Shown here: piece after piece, positions 26,695 through 34,816 of the stretch
Position numbering within the stretch: position 1 is the first letter of the stretch
How the letters are laid out: the number at the start of each line of letters is the position of its first letter
Assembly (NCBI RefSeq): GCF_001500045.1
Contig: NZ_LQIX01000004.1
Coordinates: forward strand, 1 to 64,000
Length of the DNA stretch: 64,000 nucleotides
Origin: Mycobacterium sp. GA-1199
GTDB taxonomy: Bacteria; Actinomycetota; Actinomycetes; Mycobacteriales; Mycobacteriaceae
Direction of reading: 5' to 3'
The notes under the pieces: generated by a model
What the model was told of the DNA's origin: nothing
Databases searched by the model: none
The model's input: only the letters and a program-made list of their open reading frames with translations
Position numbers and translations under genes: made by a program

Positions 26695-27471
26695 ATGAGC
26701 CTGCAGCCGGCGGTACCGGAGCGCGTGGACGCTGTAGCCGAGGTCGCCGCCAGCCCGCAGGATCCCCGCGTCGGGGCATTCTTCGATCTCGACGGCACGC
26801 TGGTCGACGGTTTCACCGCCACCGCACACGCCGCCGACCGCATCCGTCGCAGACAGGCGCGCATCGGCGAGGTGCTCGGTGTGGTCGAAGCGTCGCTGCG
26901 ATACCGGTTGGGCCGCATGCAATTCGAGCGGCTTCTCACCCGCGCTGCCGGTTACCTGCGCGGTGAGTCCCTCGCCGAACTCGACGAACTCGGTGAGCGG
27001 CTCTTCGTGGAGCGGGTGGCGGCGCGCGTGTTCCCCTACATGCACGAGATCGTCCAAGCGCACCAGCAACGCGGCCACACCGTGGTGCTCAGCAGCTCAG
27101 CGCTGACCATCCACGCCGAGCCCGTCGCCCGGTTCACCGGGATCAACCACGTGTTGTGCAATCACTTCGAAACCGACGACGCCGGCCTCCTCACCGGCCG
27201 GATCGCCAAGCCCGTCATCTGGGGAGCCAACAAGTCGACCGCGGTGCAGCGCTTCTGCGAGACCAATGGCGTTGAGCTGCAACGCAGTTACTTCTACGCC
27301 GACGGTGACGAGGATTCGGTGCTGATGGCTCTTGTCGGCAATCCGCGGCCGGTGAACCCACGGCCGGGGCTCGCCGCGATGGCGGCCGAACAGGGGTGGC
27401 CGGTGTTGCAGGTCGAGGGGTCGAGCAACCGCAGGCGGGTGTCGTTTCGGAGGCTGATCGGTTACGACTGA
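26695..27471 (+). CDS. HAD-IB phosphatase (SerB-like)
   Basis: A 258-residue HAD-superfamily subfamily IB hydrolase. Motif I FFDLDGTLVDG (nucleophile Asp about 30); motif II Ser in VVLSSSALTIHAEP; motif III Lys region IWGANKSTAV; motif IV YADGDEDSVLM. Mycobacterial relatives annotated as phosphoserine phosphatase are often fused to an acyltransferase (as in Rv2483c); here the HAD domain stands alone. It starts 12 bases after the DapB-like gene and is probably cotranscribed. The natural phosphate ester is not known. Confidence 0.85.
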   Translation: MSLQPAVPERVDAVAEVAASPQDPRVGAFFDLDGTLVDGFTATAHAADRIRRRQARIGEVLGVVEASLRYRLGRMQFERLLTRAAGYLRGESLAELDELGERLFVERVAARVFPYMHEIVQAHQQRGHTVVLSSSALTIHAEPVARFTGINHVLCNHFETDDAGLLTGRIAKPVIWGANKSTAVQRFCETNGVELQRSYFYADGDEDSVLMALVGNPRPVNPRPGLAAMAAEQGWPVLQVEGSSNRRRVSFRRLIGYD

Positions 27472-27537
27472 CGGGCGCGCTTGACGAATTCGGCCCGAAA
27501 CCCGTCATAAAGCGAAGTCTCGGCGAAGGATTGAACC

Positions 27538-27894
27538 GTGACCGGAAAGTTCAACGACGTCGCTGCGGTGGTCGCCACCGCCGATTTCGTCGCGGCCCGG
27601 TCCTGGTACTGCGAGGTGATGGGGTGCGGCCCCGATCTCGAGCCGATCGACGGCGTCGCCGAGTGGCAGATCACCGCGACCGCCTGGCTGCAGCTCATGG
27701 AGGACCACACGCAGGCGGGCCGATCGGCGGTCCGGATCGGTGTCGACGATCTCGACGCGCAGATCACCGAGTTGGCGCAGCTGGGTATCGACACCGGAGA
27801 GGTCGTCGTGATCGCCGACCTGGTGAAGGTCGTCGACGTTGTCGATCCCGACGGTAACGAGGTCTCCTTCGTGCAGGATCTCGGTACGTACTAA
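27538..27894 (+). CDS. VOC (glyoxalase-like) family protein
   Basis: A 118-residue protein with the vicinal oxygen chelate beta-alpha-beta layout: FNDVAAVVATADFVAARSWY at the start and DVVDPDGNEVSFVQD with a terminal Glu as potential metal ligand. Full length for a single VOC unit. The GTG start has GAAGGA upstream. It lies 66 bases after the HAD gene and 46 before the nitronate monooxygenase; the second KstR site begins 3 bases after its stop. Function unknown. Confidence 0.78.
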   Translation: MTGKFNDVAAVVATADFVAARSWYCEVMGCGPDLEPIDGVAEWQITATAWLQLMEDHTQAGRSAVRIGVDDLDAQITELAQLGIDTGEVVVIADLVKVVDVVDPDGNEVSFVQDLGTY

Positions 27895-27896
27895 AC

Positions 27897-27910
27897 TAGA
27901 ACACGTTTCA
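27897..27910. promoter_or_regulatory. KstR-type operator upstream of nitronate monooxygenase
   Basis: TAGAACACGTTTCA matches TnnAACnnGTTnnA at every fixed position and lies 30 bp before the ATG at 27941. It starts just after the VOC gene stop, so the monooxygenase has its own KstR-type control point. Confidence 0.75.
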
Positions 27911-27940
27911 ATTTGAGCGGCCCATCACCAAGGAGCAGGC

Positions 27941-29074
27941 ATGCGCACCCCGATCTGTGACGACCTCGGTATCGAGTATCCGATCTTCGCGTTCACCCAC
28001 TGCCGGGACGTGGTGGTCGCCGTGAGCAAGGCCGGCGGCTTCGGCGTGCTCGGCGCCGTCGGATACACCCCGGAGCAGCTCGAGATCGAGCTCAAGTGGA
28101 TCGACGAGAACATCGGAGACCACCCATACGGCGTGGACATCGTGATCCCGAACAAGTACGAGGGCATGGACTCCGCGGATATGGATCCGGAGGTGCTCAA
28201 GAAGACCCTTAACGACCTCGTCCCGCAGGAGCACATCGACTTCGCCAAGAAGATCCTCGCTGAGCACGGCGTGCCGGTCGATCACAGCGACGACGACGCG
28301 TTGCAACTGCTCGGGTGGACCGAGGCCACCGCCACCCCACAGGTGGAGGTCGCGCTGCGGCATCCCAAGTGCACCCTGATCGCCAACGCGCTCGGCACTC
28401 CCCCTGCCGAAATGATCAAGCACATCCACGACGAAGGCCGCAAGGTCGCGGCGCTGTGTGGTTCGCCGTCGCAGGCGCGCAAGCACGCCGACGCCGGCGT
28501 GGACATCATCATCGCCCAGGGCGGCGAGGCCGGCGGGCACTGCGGTGAGATCGGCTCGATCGTGCTGTGGCCGCAGGTTGTCAAGGAGGTCGCCCCGGTG
28601 CCGGTGCTGGCCGCCGGCGGGATCGGCAGCGGCCAGCAGATCGCGGCCGCGCTGGCTCTCGGCGCGCAAGGCGCCTGGACCGGCTCCCAATGGGTGATGG
28701 TCGAAGAGTCGGAGAACACCCCGGTTCAGCACGCGGCGTACGTCAAGGCGTCCAGCAAGGACACCGTGCGCAGCCGGTCGTTCACCGGTAAGCCCGCGCG
28801 CATGCTGCGCAACGAGTGGACCGAGGCGTGGGAGGATCCCAACAACCCCAAACCGCTCGGAATGCCGTTGCAGTACATGGTTTCCGGGATGGCGGTGGCC
28901 GCGACCCACAAGTATCCGAACGAGTCCGTCGACGTGGCGTTCAACCCGATCGGTCAGGTCGTCGGGCAGTTCACCAAGGTCGAGAAGACCGCGACGGTGA
29001 TCGAGCGCTGGGTGCAGGAGTACCTCGAGGCGACCGGCAGGCTCGACGAGATCAACGAGGCCGCCTCGGTCTGA
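27941..29074 (+). CDS. Nitronate monooxygenase / FMN-dependent 2-nitropropane dioxygenase family
   Basis: A 377-residue TIM-barrel flavoprotein. Visible FMN-site elements are GGEAGGHCGEIGS (catalytic-type His), VPVLAAGGIGSGQQIAAAL and GAQGAWTGSQWV. The N-terminus CDDLGIEYPIFAF is typical of the family; it is closest in my memory to M. tuberculosis Rv1533. Actinobacterial relatives also act on CoA-bound ring intermediates (IpdC in the KstR2 regulon), which fits the KstR site upstream, though IpdC identity is not claimed. Likely cytosolic. Confidence 0.85.
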   Translation: MRTPICDDLGIEYPIFAFTHCRDVVVAVSKAGGFGVLGAVGYTPEQLEIELKWIDENIGDHPYGVDIVIPNKYEGMDSADMDPEVLKKTLNDLVPQEHIDFAKKILAEHGVPVDHSDDDALQLLGWTEATATPQVEVALRHPKCTLIANALGTPPAEMIKHIHDEGRKVAALCGSPSQARKHADAGVDIIIAQGGEAGGHCGEIGSIVLWPQVVKEVAPVPVLAAGGIGSGQQIAAALALGAQGAWTGSQWVMVEESENTPVQHAAYVKASSKDTVRSRSFTGKPARMLRNEWTEAWEDPNNPKPLGMPLQYMVSGMAVAATHKYPNESVDVAFNPIGQVVGQFTKVEKTATVIERWVQEYLEATGRLDEINEAASV

Positions 29075-29136
29075 TCCGCGGTTCGTCGCATCGCACCCGG
29101 GGGGTGGCCCGCTGATCTTGGGGTACACCCCTACCC

Positions 29137-29469
29137 ATGACGCACATAAGGCGATGGGGCGCGGTATACATACTGCTCCTGCTGTTCGTCGGCTCATGGC
29201 TCGGACAGTTCTTCACCCAACTGGCCGAGTTCACCAGTACCCAGCAGCAGCATGGCCAGCCCTTCATGTGGAACGATTACTTGCACCAGTTCTTCGCGAG
29301 CACCTTCGAGAACTGGCAAAGCGAGTGGTTGCAATTGATCTTCCAGGCGATCCTGCTGCTCGGCGCCAAACACTGGTTGTTCAAGGTCGACGCCGAGGAT
29401 CTCGAGCGCATCGAAGCCAAGGTCGACGAAATCAAGGACAGGTTGGGTTTGCCGACTCCTCCCCCGTGA
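29137..29469 (+). CDS. Small membrane protein (DUF6766-like)
   Basis: A 110-residue protein with two hydrophobic segments (about 8-26, VYILLLLFVGSWLGQFF; and about 66-80, LIFQAILLLGA), aromatic-rich in between, and a charged C-terminal helix (DAEDLERIEAKVDEIKDRL). This arrangement matches the actinobacterial DUF6766 family, of unknown function. It lies downstream of the nitronate monooxygenase with its own start at ATG 29137. Confidence 0.7.
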   Translation: MTHIRRWGAVYILLLLFVGSWLGQFFTQLAEFTSTQQQHGQPFMWNDYLHQFFASTFENWQSEWLQLIFQAILLLGAKHWLFKVDAEDLERIEAKVDEIKDRLGLPTPPP

Positions 29470-29511
29470 CTTCACGTTTCGGCATCGCCGGCGCGACCGG
29501 CACCGCCGGTG

Positions 29512-30063
29512 TCAGTTGCTGAGAAGTCGCTGCGTGGCCCGTTCCACCACTTCGCGTCTGGTCAGTTTGGCGTGGTCGGCCGCGATGAAGTGACCGCCGA
29601 TCGCCAGCGAGAAGGCGAGCATGGCCCGCGCCTCGACATCGGCGGCGTCGCCGACGAAAGTGCCGATGAGAGCGCGCAGATAGTCCATCCGACGGTTGTC
29701 GACGCGACGAAGGCGCCGCGCCACCGCCCGATCGCGGCGGGCCCAGTCACGAACCGCCAGGTCGACCGGGAGGAGTTCCTTGGAGAACGTCAGCAGGCCC
29801 GCCTTGCGGACTTTCGCCCTGGCGTCTCCACCCTCGGCCTCAACGCGTTCGAGCACGTCGTCGGTGCTTCGCTGTTCCCACGACTCCAGCAGGGCGTCGA
29901 GGAAATCCTGCCGATTGGCGAAGTGCCAATAAAAACCGCCACGCGTGACACCCAGCGCCTTGGCGAGCAGATCCACCCGGACGGCGTCCGGCCCACCCGC
30001 CGCCAACGCCTCGAGTCCGGCGTCGATCCACACATTCCGTGGTGTGCGAATCTGAGCGACCAT
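29512..30063 (-). CDS. TetR-family transcriptional regulator
   Basis: A 183-residue TetR regulator. The N-terminal HTH (about 5-50) includes LLAKALGVTRGGFYWHFANRQDFLDALL, the classic recognition helix and following segment. The C-terminal ligand domain is poorly conserved as usual. The gene is divergent from two DUF2867-type genes, and a palindrome overlapping the start codon of the first of these (30109-30124) is a likely operator. It probably represses the pair and perhaps itself. Inducer unknown. Confidence 0.9.
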   Translation of the reverse strand: MVAQIRTPRNVWIDAGLEALAAGGPDAVRVDLLAKALGVTRGGFYWHFANRQDFLDALLESWEQRSTDDVLERVEAEGGDARAKVRKAGLLTFSKELLPVDLAVRDWARRDRAVARRLRRVDNRRMDYLRALIGTFVGDAADVEARAMLAFSLAIGGHFIAADHAKLTRREVVERATQRLLSN

Positions 30064-30108
30064 CGACTACCTCCTGAGTTAAGGCATTGACGGCGTGACA
30101 GATCCAAG

Positions 30109-30124
30109 CATACAGTAATGTATG
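30109..30124. promoter_or_regulatory. TetR-type palindromic operator
   Basis: CATACA-GTAA-TGTATG, 6-bp perfect arms, lies between the divergent TetR gene and the DUF2867-like gene and includes the latter's ATG (30122-30124). A bound TetR dimer would block a leaderless or short-leader transcript directly. Confidence 0.65.
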
Positions 30125-30739
30125 TTTGGCGGAGGGCGACTCGACATCGGCGAGCATGTCGTCCGGCCCTGGCGGATCCATGAAATCGCCGCCGACTTCG
30201 AGGTTCTCGACGTCTGGGCGCTGCCGACGCCGGGACGGCGCGACGAGTTCGACGAACTCGTGAAGCTGTGGTGCACATACGATGCCGCCCGGACCTCACC
30301 CGTCGTGCGCGCCCTGTTCGCCGCCCGGTGGGCGCTGGGAAGGTTGTTTGCGCTCGACACGGCGGAGGCGGGTCTGGGTGCGCGCGTCCACACCTTGCGA
30401 GATCGACTCCCTCCCGAATTACGTTCCACTGCTGCGCAACTCGCGCCCCACCACGGTGGCTTCCAGGCCCTGTACCGCACTGACGACGAGTTCGCGATGG
30501 AGATCGCCAATCGGACTGTCCACGGGGTGCTGCACGTCGGCTGGGTGACCGCCGCCGCGGGTGTGTACCGCGGACAGATGGCGGTTCTGGTGCGACTGAA
30601 CGGTGTAACGGGAGGGATGTATCTGCGCGCGATCGCTCCCCTCCGCCACCTGGTCGTCTACCCGCTGATGCTGCGCGACATCGGCCGACTGTGGCGCAGC
30701 AGGCCGGAGGCGACACGACGAGAAAGCAGGCAGCCATGA
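30122..30739 (+). CDS. DUF2867-like protein
   Basis: A 205-residue soluble protein resembling DUF2867, an SRPBCC-like family common next to TetR regulators in mycobacteria. Seen: an N-terminal DIGEHVVRPWRIHEIAADFEVLDVWALPTP, the FQALYRTDDEFAMEIAN segment and the repeated hydrophobic strand pattern VHGVLHVGWV / MAVLVRLNG. Its start codon lies inside the presumed TetR operator. The stop overlaps the start of the next gene as ATGA. Probably binds or processes a hydrophobic ligand; that is inference. Confidence 0.7.
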   Translation: MFGGGRLDIGEHVVRPWRIHEIAADFEVLDVWALPTPGRRDEFDELVKLWCTYDAARTSPVVRALFAARWALGRLFALDTAEAGLGARVHTLRDRLPPELRSTAAQLAPHHGGFQALYRTDDEFAMEIANRTVHGVLHVGWVTAAAGVYRGQMAVLVRLNGVTGGMYLRAIAPLRHLVVYPLMLRDIGRLWRSRPEATRRESRQP

Positions 30740-31215
30740 CGAGAAGCCGAGCCTTGAATCGTCACGTTCAGCAGGTCCCTCCCGCGGAAGCGCTGCTCAC
30801 CGCGAGCACGCTCGGGCGCATCGACTACACCGACGCCTTCGAAGTCGGTATCGAGCACCCGCTCCAGCGCAGCGCCGAAGAATGGCTGCGAACGATACTG
30901 GAGGGTGCCCCGCTGCACACGCGGATCCGGCTGCTCGCGGCTTGGTCGGCGATCGGGCTCAAACTGCGGACGCCGGGTTCGGCCGGATCGATACTCGGGT
31001 GGGAGATTCGCAAGCGGGACGCCGGTTTCGTGATGGTCGGGGCCCGCTCACGGATCGGGATGCCGGGAGAACTGGTGCTGCGTCGCGAGAACGACGGGTT
31101 GTTGTTCGCGACGTTCGTCCGTCACGACAACCTGATCGCTCGCAGGCTGTGGGCGACGATCGAGACGTCGCACGTGCAAACGGTCCGCTCGCTTCTGGAA
31201 CGAGCCCGCCGCTAG
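30736..31215 (+). CDS. Hypothetical protein coupled to the DUF2867 gene
   Basis: A 159-residue protein whose ATG overlaps the preceding stop (ATGA), so the two are translated together. Sequence such as DYTDAFEVGIEHPLQRSAEEWLRTILEGAP and GWEIRKRDAGFVMVGARSRIGMPGELVL suggests a START/DUF2867-like beta sheet with helices, possibly a paralogous half of the upstream protein. It converges on a Pro-rich secreted protein gene, the two stops overlapping by four bases (31212-31215). Function unknown. Confidence 0.7.
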   Translation: MTRSRALNRHVQQVPPAEALLTASTLGRIDYTDAFEVGIEHPLQRSAEEWLRTILEGAPLHTRIRLLAAWSAIGLKLRTPGSAGSILGWEIRKRDAGFVMVGARSRIGMPGELVLRRENDGLLFATFVRHDNLIARRLWATIETSHVQTVRSLLERARR

Positions 31216-31784
31216 GGCGCCGGCGGAGCAGGTGCTAGCGGTGCGGGTGGGGCCGGGGCCGCGGGCGCGGGCGGCGCCGGCGCGATCGGAACGTTTGGTC
31301 CCGGGCTCTGGTCCGGAATGGGAGTGTTCATGCCGCGCTGGGCCAAGCCCATGATCAACGCTTCCTTACCGCTGATCTCATGCCTCTGGACGGCGTACCA
31401 CAAGTCCTTCAGGTAGCTGACGTTCGGACTCTCGTTTCCGCGCCCGGTCGGATCCAGTTTGGTCCCCGGCGCCAGCGTCTCCGGGCTCGCGAGGTGCGGC
31501 ACGGGTTCGGGCGGGGCGGCCGGCGCGTCGGCGGCAGCGGGTGGCTCGGGCGCGGGCGGCGGCGCCGCGGGCGCCGGGCGCAGGAAAGCCAACGGATCGG
31601 CTGCCGGCGGAGGAGCGACCGCCGGCGCAGCGGCTTCCAGAACCGGTGCACTATTGGGCGGCGCGGGGGGCGGTGGCGGGGGCGCGGCCGGTTCGGCGAG
31701 GGTCTGCGGCGCAGCGGCCATGATTGCCGCTGCCAATCCCGCGCCCAGCAGCGACAGCTTCTTCGGGTTGATGACGATCCTCAC
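31212..31784 (-). CDS. Secreted Pro/Ala-rich protein
   Basis: A 190-residue exported protein. The signal peptide (KKLSLLGAGLAAAIMAAAPQTLAEP) ends around residue 31. Most of the mature protein is Pro/Ala low complexity. A short ordered island (NVSYLKDLWYAVQRHEISGKEALIMGLAQRG, written here in parts: NVSYLKDLWYAVQ and EISGKEALIMGLAQRG) is the only likely folded part. Such proteins are typically cell-wall associated in mycobacteria. It is convergent with the gene ending at 31215. Confidence 0.75.
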   Translation of the reverse strand: MRIVINPKKLSLLGAGLAAAIMAAAPQTLAEPAAPPPPPPAPPNSAPVLEAAAPAVAPPPAADPLAFLRPAPAAPPPAPEPPAAADAPAAPPEPVPHLASPETLAPGTKLDPTGRGNESPNVSYLKDLWYAVQRHEISGKEALIMGLAQRGMNTPIPDQSPGPNVPIAPAPPAPAAPAPPAPLAPAPPAP

Positions 31785-31918
31785 CGCTGCCCCCTTTCCG
31801 GGTTACCGCTCAAAGACCGGAGGACCGGGCCTTCCACGGCTCACTTTTGGTTCGAACAGTGTCGCAGAATTGTTACAGGAGTGCTCGCCGTGACGAAGAG
31901 GTCAATTACCGCGCCGCC

Positions 31919-31932
31919 GGGAACACGTTCCA
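31919..31932. promoter_or_regulatory. Near-KstR site upstream of CYP125
   Basis: GGGAACACGTTCCA fits TnnAACnnGTTnnA except for G instead of T at position 1; its GGAAC/GTTCC arms are symmetric. It lies about 100 bp before the CYP125 start. cyp125 is a KstR target in M. tuberculosis, so a functional role is plausible despite the mismatch. Confidence 0.5.
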
Positions 31933-32034
31933 CTTCCCTTTTCGTCGGACTTTTCCGAACCCGCCTCAGCCGCGCCTAACTGTGGTGTAGCAATGCGGTG
32001 AGGTCACTAGACGACGTCATCGAGGGATGCAGCC

Positions 32035-33324
32035 ATGCCGACTCCGAACCTTCCGCCCGGTTTCGATTTCACCGATCCAGACATCTACGCCCAACGCCTG
32101 CCGGTGGACGAACTCGCCGAGCTTCGCAAGGTGGCGCCCATCTGGTGGAACGAACAGACGAAAGGAAACCTGGCCTTCGGTGACAACGGTTTCTGGGTGG
32201 TCACCAAGCACAAGGACGTCAAGGAGATTTCGCGACGCAGCGACATCTTCTCCAGTAACCAGAAGACCGCGCTGCCGCGCTATCGCGACGAGGCCGATCC
32301 CGAATCGCTCGAGGGCGGCAAGGTCGTCCTGCTCAACCAGGACGCCCCGCACCATACGCATCTCCGCAAGATCGTGTCGCGTGCGTTCACCCCGCGCGCG
32401 ATCGAATCACTGCGCGCCGAACTGCGCGAGCGAGCGGCCAAGATCGTCAAGGCGGCCGCTGCCGAGGGCTCCGGGGACTTCGTCGAGCAGGTCTCGTGCG
32501 AGCTCCCACTGCAAGCGATCGCCGGCCTGATGGGGGTGCCGCAGGAAGAGCGGATGAAGTTGTTCCACTGGTCGAATCAGATGGTGGGCGACCAGGATCC
32601 GGAGTACGCCCGCAATGACCCGAAAGCCGCGTCCGTCGAGCTGATCATGTACGGCATGCAGATGGCCGCCGAGCGCAGCAAGAACCCGGGCGAGGACCTG
32701 GTCACTAAGCTCGTGCAGGCCGACGTCGAGGGACACAAACTCACCGACGACGAGTTCGGCTTCTTCGTCATCCTGCTGGCGGTGGCGGGCAACGAGACCA
32801 CGCGCAACTCGATCACCCAGGGCATGATGGCGTTCACCGAATTCCCCGACCAGTGGGAACTTTTCAAGCGGGAACGGCCCGTCACCGCCGCCGACGAGAT
32901 CGTCCGCTGGGCCACCCCCGTGACGTCGTTCCAACGCACCGCGCTCGAGGACACAGAGCTGTCGGGCGTGAAGATCAAGAAGGGCGACCGGGTCGTCATG
33001 TTCTACCGGTCGGCCAATTTCGACGAAGAGGTCTTCGACGACCCCTACACCTTCGACATCCTGCGAGATCCCAACCCGCACGTCGGATTCGGCGGCACGG
33101 GTGCGCACTACTGCATCGGTGCCAACCTGGCCCGGATGACGATCGACCTCATCTTCAACGCGATCGCCGACGAGATGCCCAACCTGCGGCCGCTGGGTCC
33201 ACCCGAACGACTCCGGTCCGGCTGGCTCAACGGCATCAAGCACTGGCAGGTCGACTATGTCGGCGCCGACCCGGCTGTCAGGGGTGGCGCTGCGGTCGGC
33301 GCCCGCAGCGAGCCCGCGCCGTGA
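32035..33324 (+). CDS. cyp125: Cytochrome P450 CYP125 family (sterol C26/C27 hydroxylase)
   Basis: A 429-residue P450. I-helix AVAGNETTRNS, K-helix ExxR in EIVRWATP, and heme-thiolate FGGTGAHYCIGANLAR with the insertion typical of CYP124/125. The N-terminus (PTPNLPPGFDFTDPDIYA) and long stretches such as SCELPLQAIAGLMGVPQEER and SGWLNGIKHWQVDY closely follow M. tuberculosis CYP125A1, which oxidises the cholesterol side-chain terminus and starts its degradation. GAGGGAT precedes the ATG. The classical neighbours of Rv3545c (fadA5 and others) are absent here, so this may be an extra paralog. Confidence 0.92.
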   Translation: MPTPNLPPGFDFTDPDIYAQRLPVDELAELRKVAPIWWNEQTKGNLAFGDNGFWVVTKHKDVKEISRRSDIFSSNQKTALPRYRDEADPESLEGGKVVLLNQDAPHHTHLRKIVSRAFTPRAIESLRAELRERAAKIVKAAAAEGSGDFVEQVSCELPLQAIAGLMGVPQEERMKLFHWSNQMVGDQDPEYARNDPKAASVELIMYGMQMAAERSKNPGEDLVTKLVQADVEGHKLTDDEFGFFVILLAVAGNETTRNSITQGMMAFTEFPDQWELFKRERPVTAADEIVRWATPVTSFQRTALEDTELSGVKIKKGDRVVMFYRSANFDEEVFDDPYTFDILRDPNPHVGFGGTGAHYCIGANLARMTIDLIFNAIADEMPNLRPLGPPERLRSGWLNGIKHWQVDYVGADPAVRGGAAVGARSEPAP

Positions 33325-33338
33325 CGTGTTCCCCCGAT

Positions 33339-33360
33339 CGGTGGACCCGCTCGTCCACCG
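33339..33360 (+). terminator. GC-rich hairpin after CYP125
   Basis: CGGTGGAC (33339-33346), a 6-base loop, and GTCCACCG (33353-33360) form a perfect 8-bp stem 14 bases after the CYP125 stop. No T-tract follows, as is common for mycobacterial intrinsic terminators. The CCGATCGGTGGAC unit recurs at 33370-33382. Confidence 0.5.
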
Positions 33361-33560
33361 CGGAAGTGTCCGATCGGTGGACGCGCCGATCGGCCGGGCA
33401 CCGATACCTTCACTTCGGCACCTGAAAGAGACGGGTGTCATGGTTCCACCCGGACGGGATCGACTACCAAGCCGGGTCTTGTTCGCAAGACCAGACCGTG
33501 AGTTGTCCATCGGGGGCAAGCCGTACCTACGGTCTGTCCCGTCCGGGCCCCCACTGCGTC

Positions 33561-33848
33561 TCAGTAGTCGATGATCGAGCGCCAGAACTCCTCCGGTATC
33601 TCGGCATTCGACTTCAGCACCATGGCCAGACCGGTCGCCATCGCGATGCCGAGCAGGCCAAGCCAGAATCCGAAGAGGCCGATGAGGGTCCACAGCACGG
33701 TGGTGACGGCAGGCCACGGCGACAGCACCGCCAGCACCGGCGCGAAGAAGAAACCGGCACCGATGTACCACGCGGACCCTGCGCGGTCGGAGATCAGCAC
33801 GAAGCGCAGCCACCGAGGAATCGGCGTCGTCGCGGGCAGTGCCCCCAT
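33561..33848 (-). CDS. Small membrane protein, two to three TM segments
   Basis: A 95-residue protein: a short basic N-terminus (PIPRWLRFVLISDRAG), then hydrophobic segments at about 27-43, 46-60 and 62-75. The C-terminus (NAEIPEEFWRSIIDY) is soluble. The ATG at 33848 has AAAGGAGG upstream. It is divergent from the XRE regulator at 33960, with a palindromic site between them, so it may be a target of that regulator. No family recognised. Confidence 0.72.
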   Translation of the reverse strand: MGALPATTPIPRWLRFVLISDRAGSAWYIGAGFFFAPVLAVLSPWPAVTTVLWTLIGLFGFWLGLLGIAMATGLAMVLKSNAEIPEEFWRSIIDY

Positions 33849-33909
33849 AAGCGCCTCCTTTCGTCCGATGACACCGATCACGTTGCCCTCCTGAGGTAAC
33901 GGGCGCAAT

Positions 33910-33922
33910 TACCTGTCAGGTA
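33910..33922. promoter_or_regulatory. Palindrome between XRE regulator and divergent membrane protein gene
   Basis: TACCTG-T-CAGGTA, a perfect 6-1-6 palindrome, sits centrally in the 111-bp divergent gap (33849-33959). It is a good candidate operator for the XRE protein encoded at 33960. Confidence 0.55.
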
Positions 33923-33959
33923 GTGGTCGAGACGCGGGCAGCCGGTCACACTGGCAACC

Positions 33960-34736
33960 ATGACCATCGCGGCTGTACACATGCAGACGTTCGGCGCCTT
34001 GTTGAAACAATGGCGCGGGCGCCGGCGGCTCAGCCAACTCGATCTCGCCCTCGCCGCCGACGTGTCGTCCCGGCACGTCAGCTTCATCGAGACCGGACGA
34101 TCCACGCCGAGTCGGGCGATGGTGCTGCGACTGGCGGAGGTCCTCGACGTTCCGCGTCGTGAGCAGAACCAGCTGCTGATGGCGGCGGGTTTGGCCCCGA
34201 TGTATCCGGAACGGTCCATCGATGACCCGGATATGGCTGCGGTCCGGACCGGTATCGATCGAGTCCTGTTCGCCTACAACCCTTTTCCGTGTGTCGTGGT
34301 TGACCGCCGATGGCAGATCGTGCGGGCCAACGCCGGTGCCGGCGTGCTGATGGACGGTGTCGCGCCGGAACTGCTCCAATCGCCGAACGCGCTGCGCATC
34401 GCCTTGCATCCCGACGGCTTGGCGCCGAGGATCAGAAACCTCGCGCAGTGGCGTCACCACCTCATCGAACGCCTTCGGCGTGAGGTCGCGGTCAGCGGCT
34501 CTGAAGAACTGGCGTCGCTGTTGGCTGAAATCGATTCCTACCCCGGCGGTTCCGACGGCACAACGGATCTGGGCAGCGTCGCGGTACCGCTCGAGCTCTC
34601 CACACCGGACGGGCGCCTGCTGACCTTTCTGTCCACGGTGACGACGTTCGGCACAGCGCTCGACCTCACCGCCGCCGAGCTCTCGATCGAGGCGTTCCTG
34701 CCTGCCGACGAGGCCACCGCCGCCGCGTTGCGGTGA
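33960..34736 (+). CDS. XRE-family regulator with MmyB-like ligand-binding domain
   Basis: A 258-residue regulator. Residues about 8-65 are an XRE/Cro HTH (LLKQWRGRRRLSQLDLALAADVSSRHVSFIETG split as seen: RRLSQLDLALAADV and SSRHVSFIETGRS). Residues about 95-250 match the MmyB-like domain (FNPFPCVVVDRRW-type motif here AYNPFPCVVVDRRWQIV, a PAS-like pocket reported to bind fatty acid-type ligands in this family). A palindrome lies 38 bp upstream. The next gene, an AhpD-like protein at 34817, is on the same strand and may be a target. Ligand unknown. Confidence 0.88.
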   Translation: MTIAAVHMQTFGALLKQWRGRRRLSQLDLALAADVSSRHVSFIETGRSTPSRAMVLRLAEVLDVPRREQNQLLMAAGLAPMYPERSIDDPDMAAVRTGIDRVLFAYNPFPCVVVDRRWQIVRANAGAGVLMDGVAPELLQSPNALRIALHPDGLAPRIRNLAQWRHHLIERLRREVAVSGSEELASLLAEIDSYPGGSDGTTDLGSVAVPLELSTPDGRLLTFLSTVTTFGTALDLTAAELSIEAFLPADEATAAALR

Positions 34737-34816
34737 GAGCGGGGCCGTCCGCAAGAGTTCTGTTCTGCGGTCACATAATCCTGGTTCGCAGACGGCGTTC
34801 GCCGCATCGTCGGTGT

